Assembly: GCF_901933205.1 (NCBI RefSeq) | Contig: NC_044572.1 | Coordinates: 21,786,501 to 21,850,500, forward strand | Length of the DNA: 64,000 bases | Reading direction: 5' to 3' | Source: Camarhynchus parvulus | Lineage: Eukaryota; Chordata; Aves; Passeriformes; Thraupidae | The notes under the pieces: generated by a model | What the model was told of the DNA's origin: nothing | What the model saw: the letters and a program-made list of their open reading frames with translations, nothing else | The model's database searches: none | Program-made: the position numbers and the translations under genes | In this document: positions 1 through 12,955 of the stretch, piece by piece | How positions within the stretch are numbered: position 1 is the stretch's first letter | Layout: every line of letters begins with the position of its first letter

Positions 1-2532
1 GAATTATGAAGAAATCACAGAAAGTGGCCAATGACATAGAGCTGTTTTAACTGTTGAGTCACTAGGAGTCCAGCTTGAAAATTTGATTCAGTTAAAGTAA
101 GTTAAAAACATGGCATTGTTGCTGTACATTTGCCCCCAGACAATGAAATTTGGTGATTCATCTGGTAATTTGACCAGCTCCAGTTTCTCTACCTAGGCTA
201 AATTCACTCTTACGTCTCTCTTTCTTCCTTGTTTTTAAGTGAAATGGGTATTACCAGACCAGAGAATTGTAGCAAGTGACCTGCTTTATAAAAAGCGTAC
301 TCCAGAATGTGGTATTAATACAAAGTTTAGAAAAATTTGTGTGGGTAAATGCCTTCTAATGAAAGTGTGGTGTGGAGGAATGTGGAGGCTAGAGCCCTGA
401 CTTACAGCTCAAAAATTGCCCCGAAGAATAGCAGTATGTGGGAATACGCTCTGTTCCAGAAATGTCTCCTTAGAGTATTTCAACTCCTGCAATTCTGTGA
501 GAATGAAAAAAATCCATCCATCAGTTGTTTCAGAAAATATATACAGTGAAAATGTTGTTTCATTTTGGTCTCCTAGGCTGTATCAAGGGGAAAAGCAATT
601 TTGAAATTTGCTTTTCTTACACTTTTCAACTTGAAGCAGGACTTTGATACTTGAATGTAGAGGGTGAGTCATATTTAAAAAGTATTATCTGTGGAATTGA
701 TTGAGCAATGTATTGGCATGCCTAAGAGTCTGCAAGTTTTGTCAAGCTTTTTGTTAGCCTCTAATACTGACAGGATGTTGGTAAACTTTCTGTTGGTGCC
801 CAAAGTCCATTCCTGGGAGAAGTTAACCATGTTGGTAGGCTTTAGGTGTCAAAGAGTGCTTGTTACTTCTGATGGGCAGAGCTAATCTTTTAGTGGTAAG
901 CTTTCATTTGTATGTAAACTGAATGGAAAACCAATTGAAAATGTTTGGAATATGTCACTGTGTTGCTGCAAAAAAGTTTGGTCTATTATACTGGTATAAA
1001 GGAGCAAAGTTAGTGTGGACTCCTTTTACTACATTTGAATGCTTTATTTGTAATGTAAAGGCAGCTTAATGTAGGTTGTAGCTTACTTGTAGATTTCTGT
1101 CATAGTGGAATGCTGTTCCTTCATTTCTGAGGACTACAAGAGATGCTGAAAAGGGGCCTTTAAATGTTATTGATTCCTTTCAGAGCTTGGAAAACACGTA
1201 GCTAAAAATTACCTCAAGGCACCATCTGCTTCAGCAAAGGAAATGCCTTCACTCCTCCTGACTGTTGGATCCGTTGAGTTCTCCTTCTTGCCTAAATGGT
1301 GTTCTTGGACAATAGTCCTTTCTCCAGAGAGATGACACAGATGTACAGATGGGTTCATGCTCAAGGGCTGCCCACAGCACGTGCCTTGCTGCCCTTGTTT
1401 TGTGCTGTCCCCTGCAGATGGGTGATGTGCTGCTTGTTTGCCTCTCGCGCTGCAGCTGTGCACAGGCAGCGCCTCGTTTGGGTTCTGCCCACTTGAAACT
1501 GCCAGGCAGAGGGGTATTTTACTGAGGATGGATTGTCCTTGTTGGAGTCCTTTCCCTCTGGTCTCATCTTTCTTCACAAAGTAATTTCCCTCTCTGTTTG
1601 CAGCCATGTCCTGGGCTGCTGAGTGATGCAGATTGAATACATTGCACTACTGCTGCTGTAGTATTTTTTCTGACTCCTAGGCATGCCAGTACGTTGCTTT
1701 TCCTATTAGATCTGGCTTTCTGAAAACTACAGTCACTGTGGGGAGCAATGGAAACTGGTGTTTCTGGGTCACAGGGTGAGTCTTTGGTTGCTCTACTCCC
1801 TGTCTTAGTTTAAGGAGTGTGATCTTCAATGGTCCTCAAAGTTTTGTATGCATAATGTCAGGGAAAGATTCTGAACTTTTCAAATTTTCATTCATGACTT
1901 TTCTTTGTTGATCATATTTTCCCATGCCATTTAATGAAGAACCTTTTTGAGTGCATTTTAGAAACATGAGATTGAGCAGTAACCAGTTTTCTGGTTTTGC
2001 CCCAGTAGTGATGCATTTAAGACCTCTGGCACTCTAGTTGGATGTAACCTTTTATAAATGAATTCTTGCTGCTTCCCTTTCAGAAAAAGGGGAAAAAATT
2101 GACTTCCCAAAAGCTCTTGCAGTTCTTCCTTTCCCAGTGATTTGAAGACTTGCAGTAATTAGTCTCATAGGAAATCAAAACTTATAAACAAAATTTCAGA
2201 ATCAAATTAACATCATCCTCTAGACTTAAAAGCACAACAAGTGTGAGATCTGGTGCCACAGGGCTTTACTGGTGTTGGAAGCAAGTGTTAGATTGACTCT
2301 TGGGAAGCAGCCCATTCAGTTGCCCAAATTTGTCCTATTAGATGTGTGAGATCAAATGGTAGCTTGTGCTAAGTTTGCTGACAGTGACAGCCCAATAGTT
2401 TTCGTCTCTTCATTGTTCCACTTAACATTTAACCTGGGGTGAATTTTCGAGAAAGATGAAGTGGAGGTGAGGAAGGAGAGCAGGAAGAGAAGCTTTCAGA
2501 AGGATCCATGCTGCTACCCAGGCACTGACTCT

Positions 2533-2586
2533 GCAGCAGTGACACCTGTGTAACACCTTGCAGCAGTGGCACCTGTGTAACACCTT
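2533..2586. repeat. Tandem duplication, 27 bp x 2
   Basis: Two head-to-tail 27-bp units (2533-2559 and 2560-2586) begin GCAGCAGTG and end AACACCTT. They differ at one base. A third copy starts (GCA at 2587) but does not continue. This looks like a recent local duplication. Confidence 0.9.
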
Positions 2587-5500
2587 GCATCAGTTTGTGC
2601 TCGGGGCTTTTTTCCCTTGTGCTCTTTCCCCATATATATTGAGTAAATTCAAACAGTGTCTGTGTTCAAACACACAAATATACAAAATAGGGGGGTTTGT
2701 TGTGATGTTTTTTCCTACTGGGAAGACTAATTACTGGCATTTTAGAGGTACAAGTGGTTCTTGCTTCTGAGTTTGGGTTCATTGACACAATGATGTTTAT
2801 ATGGAGAAAAGCTATTTTAGGTCATGTTTACGACCACAAGGAACTGGGCCTTGGCACTCCACTCTAGCTGATGCTGTTTAGCTCTCGCTGTGCTCCACCC
2901 TCACTTGGCATGGAGAACAGATGTGTGATCCAGCTCTTAAAAATGAACAAGCATCTATTAAAATATATTCTTATTTCTAGCTTTGCTTCATGATAAATAA
3001 CTGATTTACTAAATGTGCCCCAAAGAGGTAGTTGTAAAAACATTTTTATCAAACCATGATCCTATTCTGCAGTTTCTTCATTAAATAAACTCCGCCCCAC
3101 CAAATGCCCCAAAGATATTTAGATTTATGCATTGGATAAAAAGAGAGAGCTTGCATGAAGAATGTCAAATATTGATGATTAATGCAGTAAATGAGTGCCT
3201 ATAAATATTATGAAAATGCTAGGGAAAATTAAAAAAGAGATTTTGCAGTTGTTTAATATGCTATGATATGTGGATCCAGTTCAGTGATCCTGAACTTTTG
3301 ATTCAAGTTTGATATTTTCAAATGGCAATGGAGAAGACCTGAGGAAATAATTTTGCAGTTACATTTTATTGTGTATTTTTGAAAGAAGATTCTTTGACTT
3401 GAAATGCATATTTTTAATATTAGACCTAGGCTTATTTTTGAATTTTGTCTCTTAGAAAAGTTTTTTTTTTTTTTCTTCCCAGTACATGTGAAAAAGTAAT
3501 TTTTTGAAGAGATTTCTTATTTTACACAAAGCAACAATATACTGCATAGCTCTGGATTTATTACAACAAAACTGAGGCTGAAAATTTTCTTTTTAGAGTG
3601 TGTACATTTTATGTGTCCTATTATAGAGTCCTAATTGGCACTGTATTTCTCTACTCTAGCATAAATTTATTTGTAATGATTATTTTCAAAACAGCAAATG
3701 TAGGTAAATCTACATAAAATTTTAGTGTACTTTTCATTTAATTTCATGAATATATTTATTTTGATTTCCCACTGGCTTATCTGTGTCCTTACTGAACTTA
3801 ACTTACATTATTTCATACACACTCAAGGGACTGTCAACAAGCTGAGGTTTCTATTCTATGAAATGGGGGAGGGGAAATTAAATTAATATCTAAGGAATCT
3901 ATTACTTTGTAAATGTGACTGACTCATGAAATGTCTGCTATAAAATCTCATTGTTCTTACAACCTCTGAAGCACACTTTTAAAGCTTTTTCTTCCTGTAA
4001 CATCCTGTATTATTTTATCTCTTGATTCTCTTGATGCTTTTCTTTCAAGTTGACAAAATTGATCAGAATCTTTTAATTAGAAACTACAATGCTATATATA
4101 GTAGTAGATAGAAATTTTTTACATCAAAGGGCAAACATATAAATAGGATTTTCTCCTCAATTTTTACAAGATTTGTTCATTTTTGACAGAAATTTTTGTA
4201 ATCTCTTCCAGCAAAACTTATTTAAAAGCATCTAAGTGCTTTATTAAGGATACTTCTCAAGGAAGAAACATGTTATGATGAATTACACATTGCATCACAA
4301 CAAGTTTTTAATTATCTTTCCTTATTTTTTGAGGGAAAATATTAGTCATCGTATTACTGTGCTGCTTTCAATACTCAGCTAATTATACACAATGTGAGGA
4401 AAATGTCTACATTTTTCCCTTTAAAATTCTTGTGAGTTTGGTTATTCCAGAAAGTGCATAGCTTGTAAATGTTTCACTGGTGGTTAAGATATTTGCCCTA
4501 TTTGAAATGGAAATCTTTGGGATACATTTAAGGTTACCTCCAGAGCAGTGCCCCGACGTTGATCTGTGGTGGTGTGCATTGGTTGTAGCTGATGCGTTTG
4601 TTCCCTTTGCAGATGCTCATTCTTTGGGGCCAGGGTCTGGAGAAATCTGATCCCCAGCAGGAGTACCGAAGGGACATCATTATTCTGTTGTTTCTTTGTG
4701 GTGATAAATAGTCATATTTGGTACTGATTGTCCATCTCCTCTATTACTGCAGTGATCCCTGAGGCATGGAGCAGGTGATTTAAAATAATTGGAATCACAT
4801 TGCTCTTGGTTTGGCAGAAAGGTTTGCATGCCACTTTTGTTTTGTAGAATTCAAGCTTTTAATCTTTGCTTTAGATAAAATATCTTTGTGCTTAGTGATT
4901 TGAAATAATCTTTTCCACTCCATTTACTCTTGATTCCTTTCAGACATTCACTGACATGCTTAAACTTCACAGTCTTTAACAGAAGTTAGCTCCGCATAGT
5001 TGCATTAGGTGCATGGGGTGTTCAGTATTTTCTGTAGTGGACTTTGCATGTCAGTGCAATTTATGCACCACTAAGTACTAAGTATTGCATCTGAAGCAGC
5101 TGATTTCAGAGCTGTTATTGGTATTTTTCTTCTTCAGTTGCATGACATAAAAATTTCAGAACCTTTTGTTTGTGTCAGAAGCATTGCATTGCATTGCACT
5201 CTTCCATTAAGTTGTTCAATTCTTCTTTCCTGGCTCTTGTTCATGTCCTGCACTGAGTGCATCTTCTGGTCTCCAGGAACTCCCCTTTCATGACCAGTTG
5301 TCAGCCACTGATGTGTCAAGCTGATGGTTGTTGCAAAAGCCTCACATTCTCTGAGTTCTTGGGTTTCAGAATTGAACAACATAGTTTATTGTCTTGCTTT
5401 GGTGGTTCAAAGAAGGCTTTGCAGGTATTTTTCTTGTAACTTCTGCTTGACTGAGGTGGTGTAGATGGAAAAGTACTCATTTGGGCTTTTTTATTGATAT

Positions 5501-6453
5501 ATGTCCATGAATGTAAGCTCCTTTGCAGCTGGCCATTTTACCTACTCACTGAGCAGGCAGGTAGAGGTGCTTAAAGATAATGCAGACCCAAGACATTTTA
5601 AAATCCATTTCTTTATTTTGTGGTTCTTAAACAGATATTTAGAAGAACTGTTAACCTAAAAAGTGCATTGTCTGGAATTCTTGAGGTGCAGTTTTTTGTT
5701 ATGGTGGATGAGATTTTTAGCTGAAAGGGAGAATCTGTCTTCCTCTTCATTCTCTCTTGGGTGTCCCATTTGACTTCTTTCTATTGCATCTACCTTGTGG
5801 TTTATTTAGATCAGTTTATTTGTCTGACAAAAACCAGAAAAATCTCCAAGTGGTGATTAATTTTCTGCTGCTGATCTGACTTGCTGGCTAGCCACATGAG
5901 CTGACAAGGGAGAGTTGGTGGGAACACATTGCCAGGATGGGGCAGAACTGTTCATTTTTGGCAGCAGCCCCACAGTGTGCAGTGTGGTGGTGCTTTACAA
6001 ACGTGTCAGGAAGGGATGCAGTTTCTGGAAAGGGATGAGTTTGTCAGGCTATCCAAAATGTCTTGGTATCTTGGTAGGCTTGAAATACCCTTGAGATACA
6101 CTTGATTGCACTTGAGCTTAAACTTAATGGTAAGTTTCTGGGTTGGCATAATGTATCTTGGGGAGTGGTTAGGTCTGTGTAATGTTTTTCATATTAATTT
6201 ATTCATACATATTTTCTCCCTTAAATCCACATTAACAGTTTCTCTCAGGGAACAACTGTGGTCCAGGGTCACCTTAGAAATACATTAGCTTGTAGTTGTT
6301 TATCTTAGAGATGTGTTCAAGAGAGGAAATCTCCCAGACCAAATCGATATGGTGCAATATACCTAGCAGTTAAAAGCCAAACCAAACCGAAACAATGGAG
6401 TAATTTTTGCTCTGATGGGCTCTGAAGTGGATATATTTTAATGACAAATGTTA

Positions 6454-6489
6454 CATTTAATATATGTGCATTTAATATATGTGCATTTA
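6454..6489. repeat. Tandem duplication, 15 bp x 2.4
   Basis: The unit CATTTAATATATGTG occurs at 6454-6468 and 6469-6483 and is followed by a partial CATTTA. The copies are identical, so this is a simple recent slippage or duplication event in AT-rich intron. Confidence 0.85.
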
Positions 6490-8310
6490 GAAATCCAAAC
6501 TAGGCTTTTTATATTCTTTCTTACTCACTAATTCTCTTCTGGTACCAACATATGGTCATATAGAAGACTTGGTTGTACTCTGTGTAGAGATCTAAATGAT
6601 GGCATATGTAGCTATGTTGTTAACAAGCAGGAATGATAAAATGCTGTAGAATGTTCTTTGAATTTAAAAATGTAATGATGAGAATCAAAAGACTGGACTG
6701 TCCTTACTCCTTTGATCAGAAAGCAGTTGCTGCAGTGCAGGTGGATGAATGAAGGTTAGCTAAGGTCAGCAAATGGGCTGCAGTGGAACAAGGGAATGAC
6801 AGAACTGCCATTGGTCCCTTGTACCTTACTTGATTCTTGGCCTGTCACATCCTGTTTGTGAACAGCAGCCTGAAAATTCACATCTAGCAAGAGAAGATGA
6901 AATTTTAAAACCATTCAAAGCAGACTCTGCTGCCTGACAGGTGGAAAAGAAACAACAGTGGTAACGTGGTAATTTGTTGATGGTTGTCTTTGTTGTATTT
7001 ATGGTTGCACTAGCTGCTGCAGGCCAGAAGCAGCTAAGTGATGGTCCTGCATGTGGGTGCCATATGTGCTGTGGGTGTCTGCACATTCTGTGGGTGTCAT
7101 TGCAGATGCCAGCTTGATGTGTATTTTTTGTTTGTTTATTTGCTTTTTAATTTCTTTATGCTTTCTTTTTGATAGAAAGTAGACTTTTAATATTGATGGT
7201 AATTAACCACCTATTATTTACCCAGATAAGGTAAACTATATGTAATATATATATATTAATTTGGTGGAAAATGATACATTTGTTCAAAAAAGATGATAAA
7301 TTATCCATAAAGAACCACTTAGCAGAGACCTGGTGGACTGTGTTACAAAGCAGGTTAGATAGACAAGAGGATATTTGACACTGAGTTTTATCTATTGAGG
7401 TGCCTTCTAAGGAGCTTTCCAGTTTTACTGCATCCTTCTGAAGTGTAATGTAAATGTGTAGAGTTTCTTGTCATGCAATTTTGTGTGCAACTCCACAGTA
7501 GAGACACAGACAGGCATTTTTATAGAGGGCACTCAGCCTGAGCATCCTCTAGTAAGAGAAACTGTCCTGACTTCTGGGTTTTTTAAAGGATTCATCTGTT
7601 TGTATATATGTATTCATGGTTGTTGTCTTTTTTATTTATTAATGCTCCTGCTTATATATGTAGACATAACAAGAAAATTTTGCTGTGAGGCAACTAAAAG
7701 ATGTAATAAACAAAAATGTCATGATTCCCTCAACTTTCCTTTTCATTGCTGCTGTTCTTTTCCAAGGAAGCTGGTATTCTCAGCTCTTCTGGATTTAATG
7801 CCTATTGAAAGCCTGCCAGTAGTTTTAGAAAGAGTTAATTTGATGATTCACATTATCCCATCCTGCCCTGTGTTTCCCACAGTTTTCAATAAATCATTTG
7901 TTACAGTTGTACTATCCTGTATTATGTTTATTTGGAGAAGTGTAGTTTGGAGTCGTGAGTGGCTCTTCAGCGTTTCCTCTTAGGTCCTCTGTCTACATGC
8001 TTCTAATCTTAATGTGCACATTTCAATGGAAACAAAATAGGAACAAAGTTGATACTGTTCCAAAATGTCTCCAAGCAGCTTTCTAATTAATTGGTTAAAT
8101 AACATGGCTGTTCCCTTTCTTGGGTGTTTTCAGGTCTAGAAACAAGTGTTGCATTTCTATTGGATAGCTGAGTATTTTCTTCCACTACTACTAAAAAAAC
8201 CCTCTTGTTTCTGGCAGTTGAGACTTACAAAGTGTTCCCATGTTTGTCTGCTATAGGACTGAATTAAAGGAACCATTTGGGGAGAATATATGGTAAAGAA
8301 AAGAAGAAAA

Positions 8311-8332
8311 GCAAGCAAGCAAGCAAGCAAGC
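8311..8332. repeat. (GCAA)n microsatellite
   Basis: About five and a half uninterrupted GCAA units follow a purine-rich leader (AAAGAAAAGAAGAAAA). It is a short simple repeat. Confidence 0.9.
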
Positions 8333-8934
8333 TGTTTCTCTACCATCCGTTTTTTGGTTTTAGTAGCTGCTCAAGGGTTTGGAGTTTTGGGAACCTTTTA
8401 GAGGGTTGTGAGTCAGAGTTTTACAGAAAATGCAGCTAATTATATTTTAGCCCATTGCTATCCCCTCGCTGTATGAGAGTCTGTGTGGATGAACAGTTTC
8501 TTTCAGGCTGTGTTGGTGAGATTTGTGAGAGTACAGTTGTCTGACCAAGCCAGTCATGTCTCAGCTGTTCTCTTTGGTCTCTGTCCAGAGTCACTATAAG
8601 GAACACATGAGCCAGGGGAGGGCTCACTTCCCTTTGCTGGGAAGTTTTGCCCAGGATGGGAATTTGAAGAGCTGTTCCCTACTGTAGATGGGTTAAGATG
8701 GGGGCCTGCTCTGAGTCACAGATTGTGTTGTTGGGAATTCTTGAATAAGTCTCATAGATTCAGAAAACTGATCTTTTATTCATTATCATAGACTGCTTTG
8801 TCTGTTTCAATGCATTTTTATTTGGTTAATGACATATTTTTACTTACTGTGTATATTTTGTTTCTGCATTCTTAAACCAGTACAAAAGGTTTTCCCATTA
8901 CTTAATAATAATTCCAGTCTTTTCCATATTGCAG

Positions 8935-9011
8935 TCTACCCACATTGCTCGAGCCAGCTTCCAGGTTGATGCCTTTGGATCATCTTTCATCTTAGATGTG
9001 ACACTAAACCA
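8935..9011 (+). CDS. ADAM22: ADAM22-like prodomain exon A (77 bp)
   Basis: Read from TCT ACC, this exon encodes about 25 residues containing HIARASFQVDAFGSSFILDV and ending T-L-N plus two bases (CA) of a His codon completed by the next exon. The ASFQ-x-x-AFG-x-x-F-x-LD-x-x-LN core is typical of the reprolysin-family propeptide of ADAM11, ADAM22 and ADAM23. Together with the next two exons it fits ADAM22 best. The prodomain assists folding and secretory transit of the precursor and is normally removed by a furin-type protease. The acceptor is a pyrimidine-rich tract ending GCAG at 8931-8934; the donor is GTAAGT from 9012. Start phase is 0 and two bases of the last codon are left over. There is no stop in frame. 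ADAM23 or ADAM11 are less likely alternatives. Confidence 0.88.
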
Positions 9012-9261
9012 GTAAGTAATGACTGTATCTTACACTACATTTGTCCAAGACCTGGTGCCTGTGAAATGTAATTTTCCAGTGGAGTCTTTAGAGGATGTAT
9101 TATAGCAAAAATATGATTTTAGGTATTGAGTTAATTTATAGTGTATTATTTTATGTTCTTCTGTTACTTTCTTAAGTAGCATTGTAGGCTTTGATATTCC
9201 CATTGTTACTACTTGGTACCTATTCCAGTATAACTACCATTTTAGTAGCATAATTTCACTT

Positions 9262-9805
9262 CACAGAATCACAGAATCACAGAATGGTTCAGGTTGAAAG
9301 GGACCAGTGGGTCATCTGGTCTAACCACCCTACCCATGCAGGGTTATCCTAGAGCACATGGCACAGGATTGTGTCCAGATGATTCTTGAATATCTCCAGT
9401 GAGGGACTCCACACCCTCTCTGGACATTCTGTTCCAGTGCTCCATCACCTGCACACTAAAGAAGTTCTTCCTCATATTTGAGTGGCACTTCCTGTGCATC
9501 AGGTTCTGCATGTTGCCTCTTGTCCTATTACGTGGCAGCACCAAGAAGAGCCTGGTCCATCCTCTGGGCACCCTCCCTTCAGATACTTGAAGACAGTGGT
9601 GAGGTCCCCTTTCAATTTTCTCTTCTCAAGGCTGAACTGGCCCAGCTCTCTCAGCCTTTCCTCCTAAGAGAAATGCCCCTGTCCTTGAATCATCTTTGTT
9701 ACCTTCTGCTGGACTTGCATCAGGAGCTGTGTGTCTCTCTTGTTCTCAGGAGGCAGAACTGGACACAGCCCTCCAGGTATGGCCTTGCTTCTGCCAGTTT
9801 ACCTT
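9262..9805 (-). mobile_element. CR1 LINE 3' fragment, 5'-truncated
   Basis: The left end is the reverse complement of the CR1 tail: repeated CAGAATCA units, then GAATGGTTCAGGTTGAAAGG and GACC...GTCATCTGGTCTAACC. It continues through the usual 3' region (reads like CTCTCTGGACATTCTGTTCCAG, AAGAAGTTCTTCCTCAT, GGTCCCCTTTCAA, CTGAACTGGCCCAGCTCTCTC, GAACTGGACACAGCCCTCCAG). The 3' end is therefore at 9262 and the truncated 5' end near 9805. Reading frames are broken, so the copy is dead. Divergence from the generic CR1 pattern looks moderate. It begins 250 bp downstream of the exon A donor, antisense to the host gene. Open frames at 9344-9807 on both strands are parts of this repeat. Confidence 0.95.
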
Positions 9806-12800
9806 AAAAGCAAATTACAAACTTCAGACAGAGCATCCCAGGATATTAAAAGGGGGATCTCCCCATAACTGGTAGCTCTGAGAATTTTAATAACCAAGCA
9901 TAAAGTACTGAAGATACATCAATTGCACAACAGCTAATCCTCAAAAAACAATGAATACTTGGGAATTAAGTTTCTCCAGATGTGTTTACAGCCTTTGGGA
10001 ACAGAGAAGCATTGTAAGGCAGTAGCACTGTGAACTTCAGTCCATGAGGAGAGATTGAACAATAGTAAACTTACAGTGAAATCTGGTGTGTAGCTTTCAC
10101 TAATGAGTTTTTGCAGTAGTCTTTTAGCACAGCTGTTTTAACATAGGAGTTGCTTTGCTTTTCTGTCCTGAAGTGAAAAGAGAATAAATAATGGAGTAAA
10201 TAGAAGTGTTTTGTTAAGTAATTCAGCTCCTGATAATTGAACACAATGTTTTGTGGTTTGGTGTAAGAGTTTGCATGCAATTGCTGCAAGATTTTCTGCT
10301 GTAAAGATGAACTGTTCAGATTGCAATGACATCCACTCAAATATCAGGTTCATTTTTTTCACTTGTAAATAAACTTGAAACAGTGGCAATTTCTTTACAT
10401 GTGTTGACATTCGTTAAAAAGCACGTGTGAATCCCTGCTGGTTACAGACAGTGGAGACACTGTTGCTGGAAGGAGAAGGCAAGAGGCTGCTTAAGAAGTA
10501 TGATTTTTCAACAACTGCATTTTAAAACAGTTATAGAGGAAGAATTTCCTGCTGAAAAACACTAAATCCTTGACACTGAAATGTTTCTTGGAAGTAGAAT
10601 TTTTTTATACATATTTATACCTCACTGAGAGTAGGCTGCAAAAACCTGTTTTAGTTTGGCAGGTTAATGGTGTGGTCACAGTTAGTTTCTAAAATGTCAG
10701 TATTGTCCTTACAGTATAAACTTCAGGTCATCTTAAAAAAAGTAAACACATTTACTAATGGTCTATGAAAAGAGAAGTTAAGGCTTTGATTTTATGAGCT
10801 GCAGCTTTGTATGTGTAAGGAAACTTCTAGGTAGAATTTTTGTTTATGCACATAGACACACAAACATATGTTTAACATTTTGTCTGTTTTGAGCTGAGTG
10901 CCATTTTTGTGTGATTCTTTTATTGTCTTGGATGATATTGCACAAGTATGTGTATGGTAAGACTGTCAAAATGCGTTCTTATTGTTCTTGAGAGTGCTGG
11001 AATCTAACTCAATATTAAAGAGATTAACTTTTTATAAAATGAAAGAAATTCTATCAAAAATTGTGCAAAATGAAAAGAAGAAGGCTGCAAAAGAAATCAA
11101 GATGTTTGGCTGCTATCATGTCTAAATCAACTTTTAAACTACCTCTGCAATATCATTTGCAGATCATCAAATATAAAGGGGGCCAACTATACCAGAGCAA
11201 CATTTAAAATGTATTTTTAATTATCATTCCTGTGAAAAAAATCTTTCATTCAGAAGGTTGTAAATATTTTTTTTCCTTTTCTTACTCTCCATATTATATT
11301 CTGTGTGTATATTTAGACCATAGTAGCTCTATAGTTGAAAAGTAGTTAAATTCCTGTAAGCAGCAAGATGCAAGATTTTAGTTATCCTCTGCAAAAAATA
11401 TCAGTTTGGTATTAATAACTGAACCTCTGCTAATATCTAAAGTATGCTGAAACAGGCTCCTGTGGTAAAATTAGCTCCTATGTGTAATACATGTTTGAGA
11501 AATGTTAAAGGTGGTATGGGGGACACAAGGGGAGAAATAATTTAAAATACATAGATTATCAGAAAGGAGGGCCACTCCTTGCCTATGTCAATCTCCTTTC
11601 TTGGAGTCTTCATGTTGTTTACAGCTTAGTGTACCTGAATATACCTGAGCATCATCTGTATTACAATATCAGTGGAGGTCAGTCACAGTGAAAGTGTTCA
11701 TTCTCCCATATGGTTCCCCAATTTATGGAGGAAAAAAGTTCAAAATTAAAATGAGAGTAGCAAATGAGGAGCTTAAAAAAAATCAGAAATTAAAATATTC
11801 TCCTGACTCCAGATGCTTTTCTGCAAATATTTTTTCTTCTTTTGCTGCTTTCCACGTGGGTGTTATTTTCTCTATTATTTTCAAATCCATATTTTTATCT
11901 GTCAGCTTCTCTGTTCCCTCTGCTGCATTTGCCTGTGCTGTTTTATACATACTCCTGTTGTGTACCCTATTTTATTTTAGATTCTGTTGTGTTTGTGTAT
12001 TTTCCATCTCTGTTCTTATTCAGTTCTCTAGAGTCGCACATTTCTTTGTCTTCTTTTTCCATCAGGAATAGTTGTCCACTTAGCCACCACCACGGGTAGT
12101 GCACAAATTTCTTATATTTCTTTAACTGTTTCGTTGTCAACTTTCTGTGCACTCACAGTTGAGGCTGGCAGAAACATTCATGGTGTCCTACTTTTCTCTC
12201 TTCCCCCATTGCCTGATTTTACCTCTTCGCTTCCCTTGCTGCTATTGATTCGGGGTACTAGTTGAAGCAACTTTCCCTTCTTCTGCCACCTCCCAGAGCA
12301 GTGGCCTGCAACCAGAGGCTCACTGATTTCTGCAGTGAAACAAGCAGCAAAGATACAGGACCTGGGCAGGAAAATACAGAAGTGGACCTTGCATCAACAT
12401 TTCACACATCAGGAAAACTGAGGCCCAGGACAGGAGCATTCTGCAAGTCCTGGGTGTAAGTGAGAGGAAGGAAATGAAAAAATTTCCAACTGGCATTAAA
12501 GGGTGGCCGTTTAACACTGAAATCCGTGTTCTTGCTTATTTTGGATCTCAACCAGTTGTGAATGCGCATTTGTTCACATAAAATGCAGATGTAAAATATC
12601 CTGACGTATAACCTGTAATGACAATAGAAAGTAATAATAAGCTGTTAAAATTACAGTGTAATTTCCCTTTTTTAGTTTTCCTTAGTGATGGTGGTGTTTT
12701 CTCCATACACATCCCCATTCTTTCTCCCTCCTTTTTTCCCGAGTTGCCGTAGTGTTTCTACAATGAGCTTTTTTTCTAAGATACAGTGTTTCTTTTTAAC

Positions 12801-12911
12801 TTTCCTCGCCTGTTCAACTGGCTGTAGCATTTACAAAGGAGCTCTCAGATCAAATCAGCTGTATTTTTAAGAGGTTCAATGCCTTAGGCAGAGGTTAGGG
12901 ATGCATTAGTT

Positions 12912-12955
12912 GTTCGGTGTGTTTATGAGTCCGTTGCCTCGGTATCCGTACGCGT
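12912..12955. other. Small CpG-dense patch in CpG-poor intron
   Basis: Six CpG steps fall within about 45 bp (GTTCGG, GTCCGT, CTCGGT, ATCCGTACGCG), while the surrounding kilobases contain very few. It is too small for a standard CpG island. No TATA box, open frame or splice signal sets it apart, and I do not know its role. Confidence 0.5.

Larger units (their letters stand above)
1..8934 (+). other. Intron upstream of first visible ADAM22-like exon (3' part)
   Basis: This stretch ends in a good acceptor (pyrimidine-rich run, then GCAG at 8931-8934). I found no segment resembling the preceding ADAM prodomain exon, so I read all of it as one intron entering from the left edge. The plus strand is visibly T-rich, as expected for the sense strand of vertebrate introns. 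It holds a 27-bp tandem pair near 2.5 kb, a 15-bp tandem repeat near 6.46 kb and a GCAA run near 8.3 kb. The longest open frame (7468-7983, + strand, 171 codons) is leucine/cysteine-rich without a recognisable domain and is probably chance. A small missed upstream exon cannot be fully excluded. Confidence 0.75.

Noticed and set aside
7468..7983. 171-codon + strand open frame, longest in the window
   Set aside because: Cys/Leu/Phe-rich composition typical of T-rich intron, no known domain, no splice or promoter context; one frame of this length is plausible by chance in 64 kb over six frames.
9344..9807. Several open frames of 61-109 codons
   Set aside because: All lie in the 3' part of a CR1 LINE copy and are not genes.
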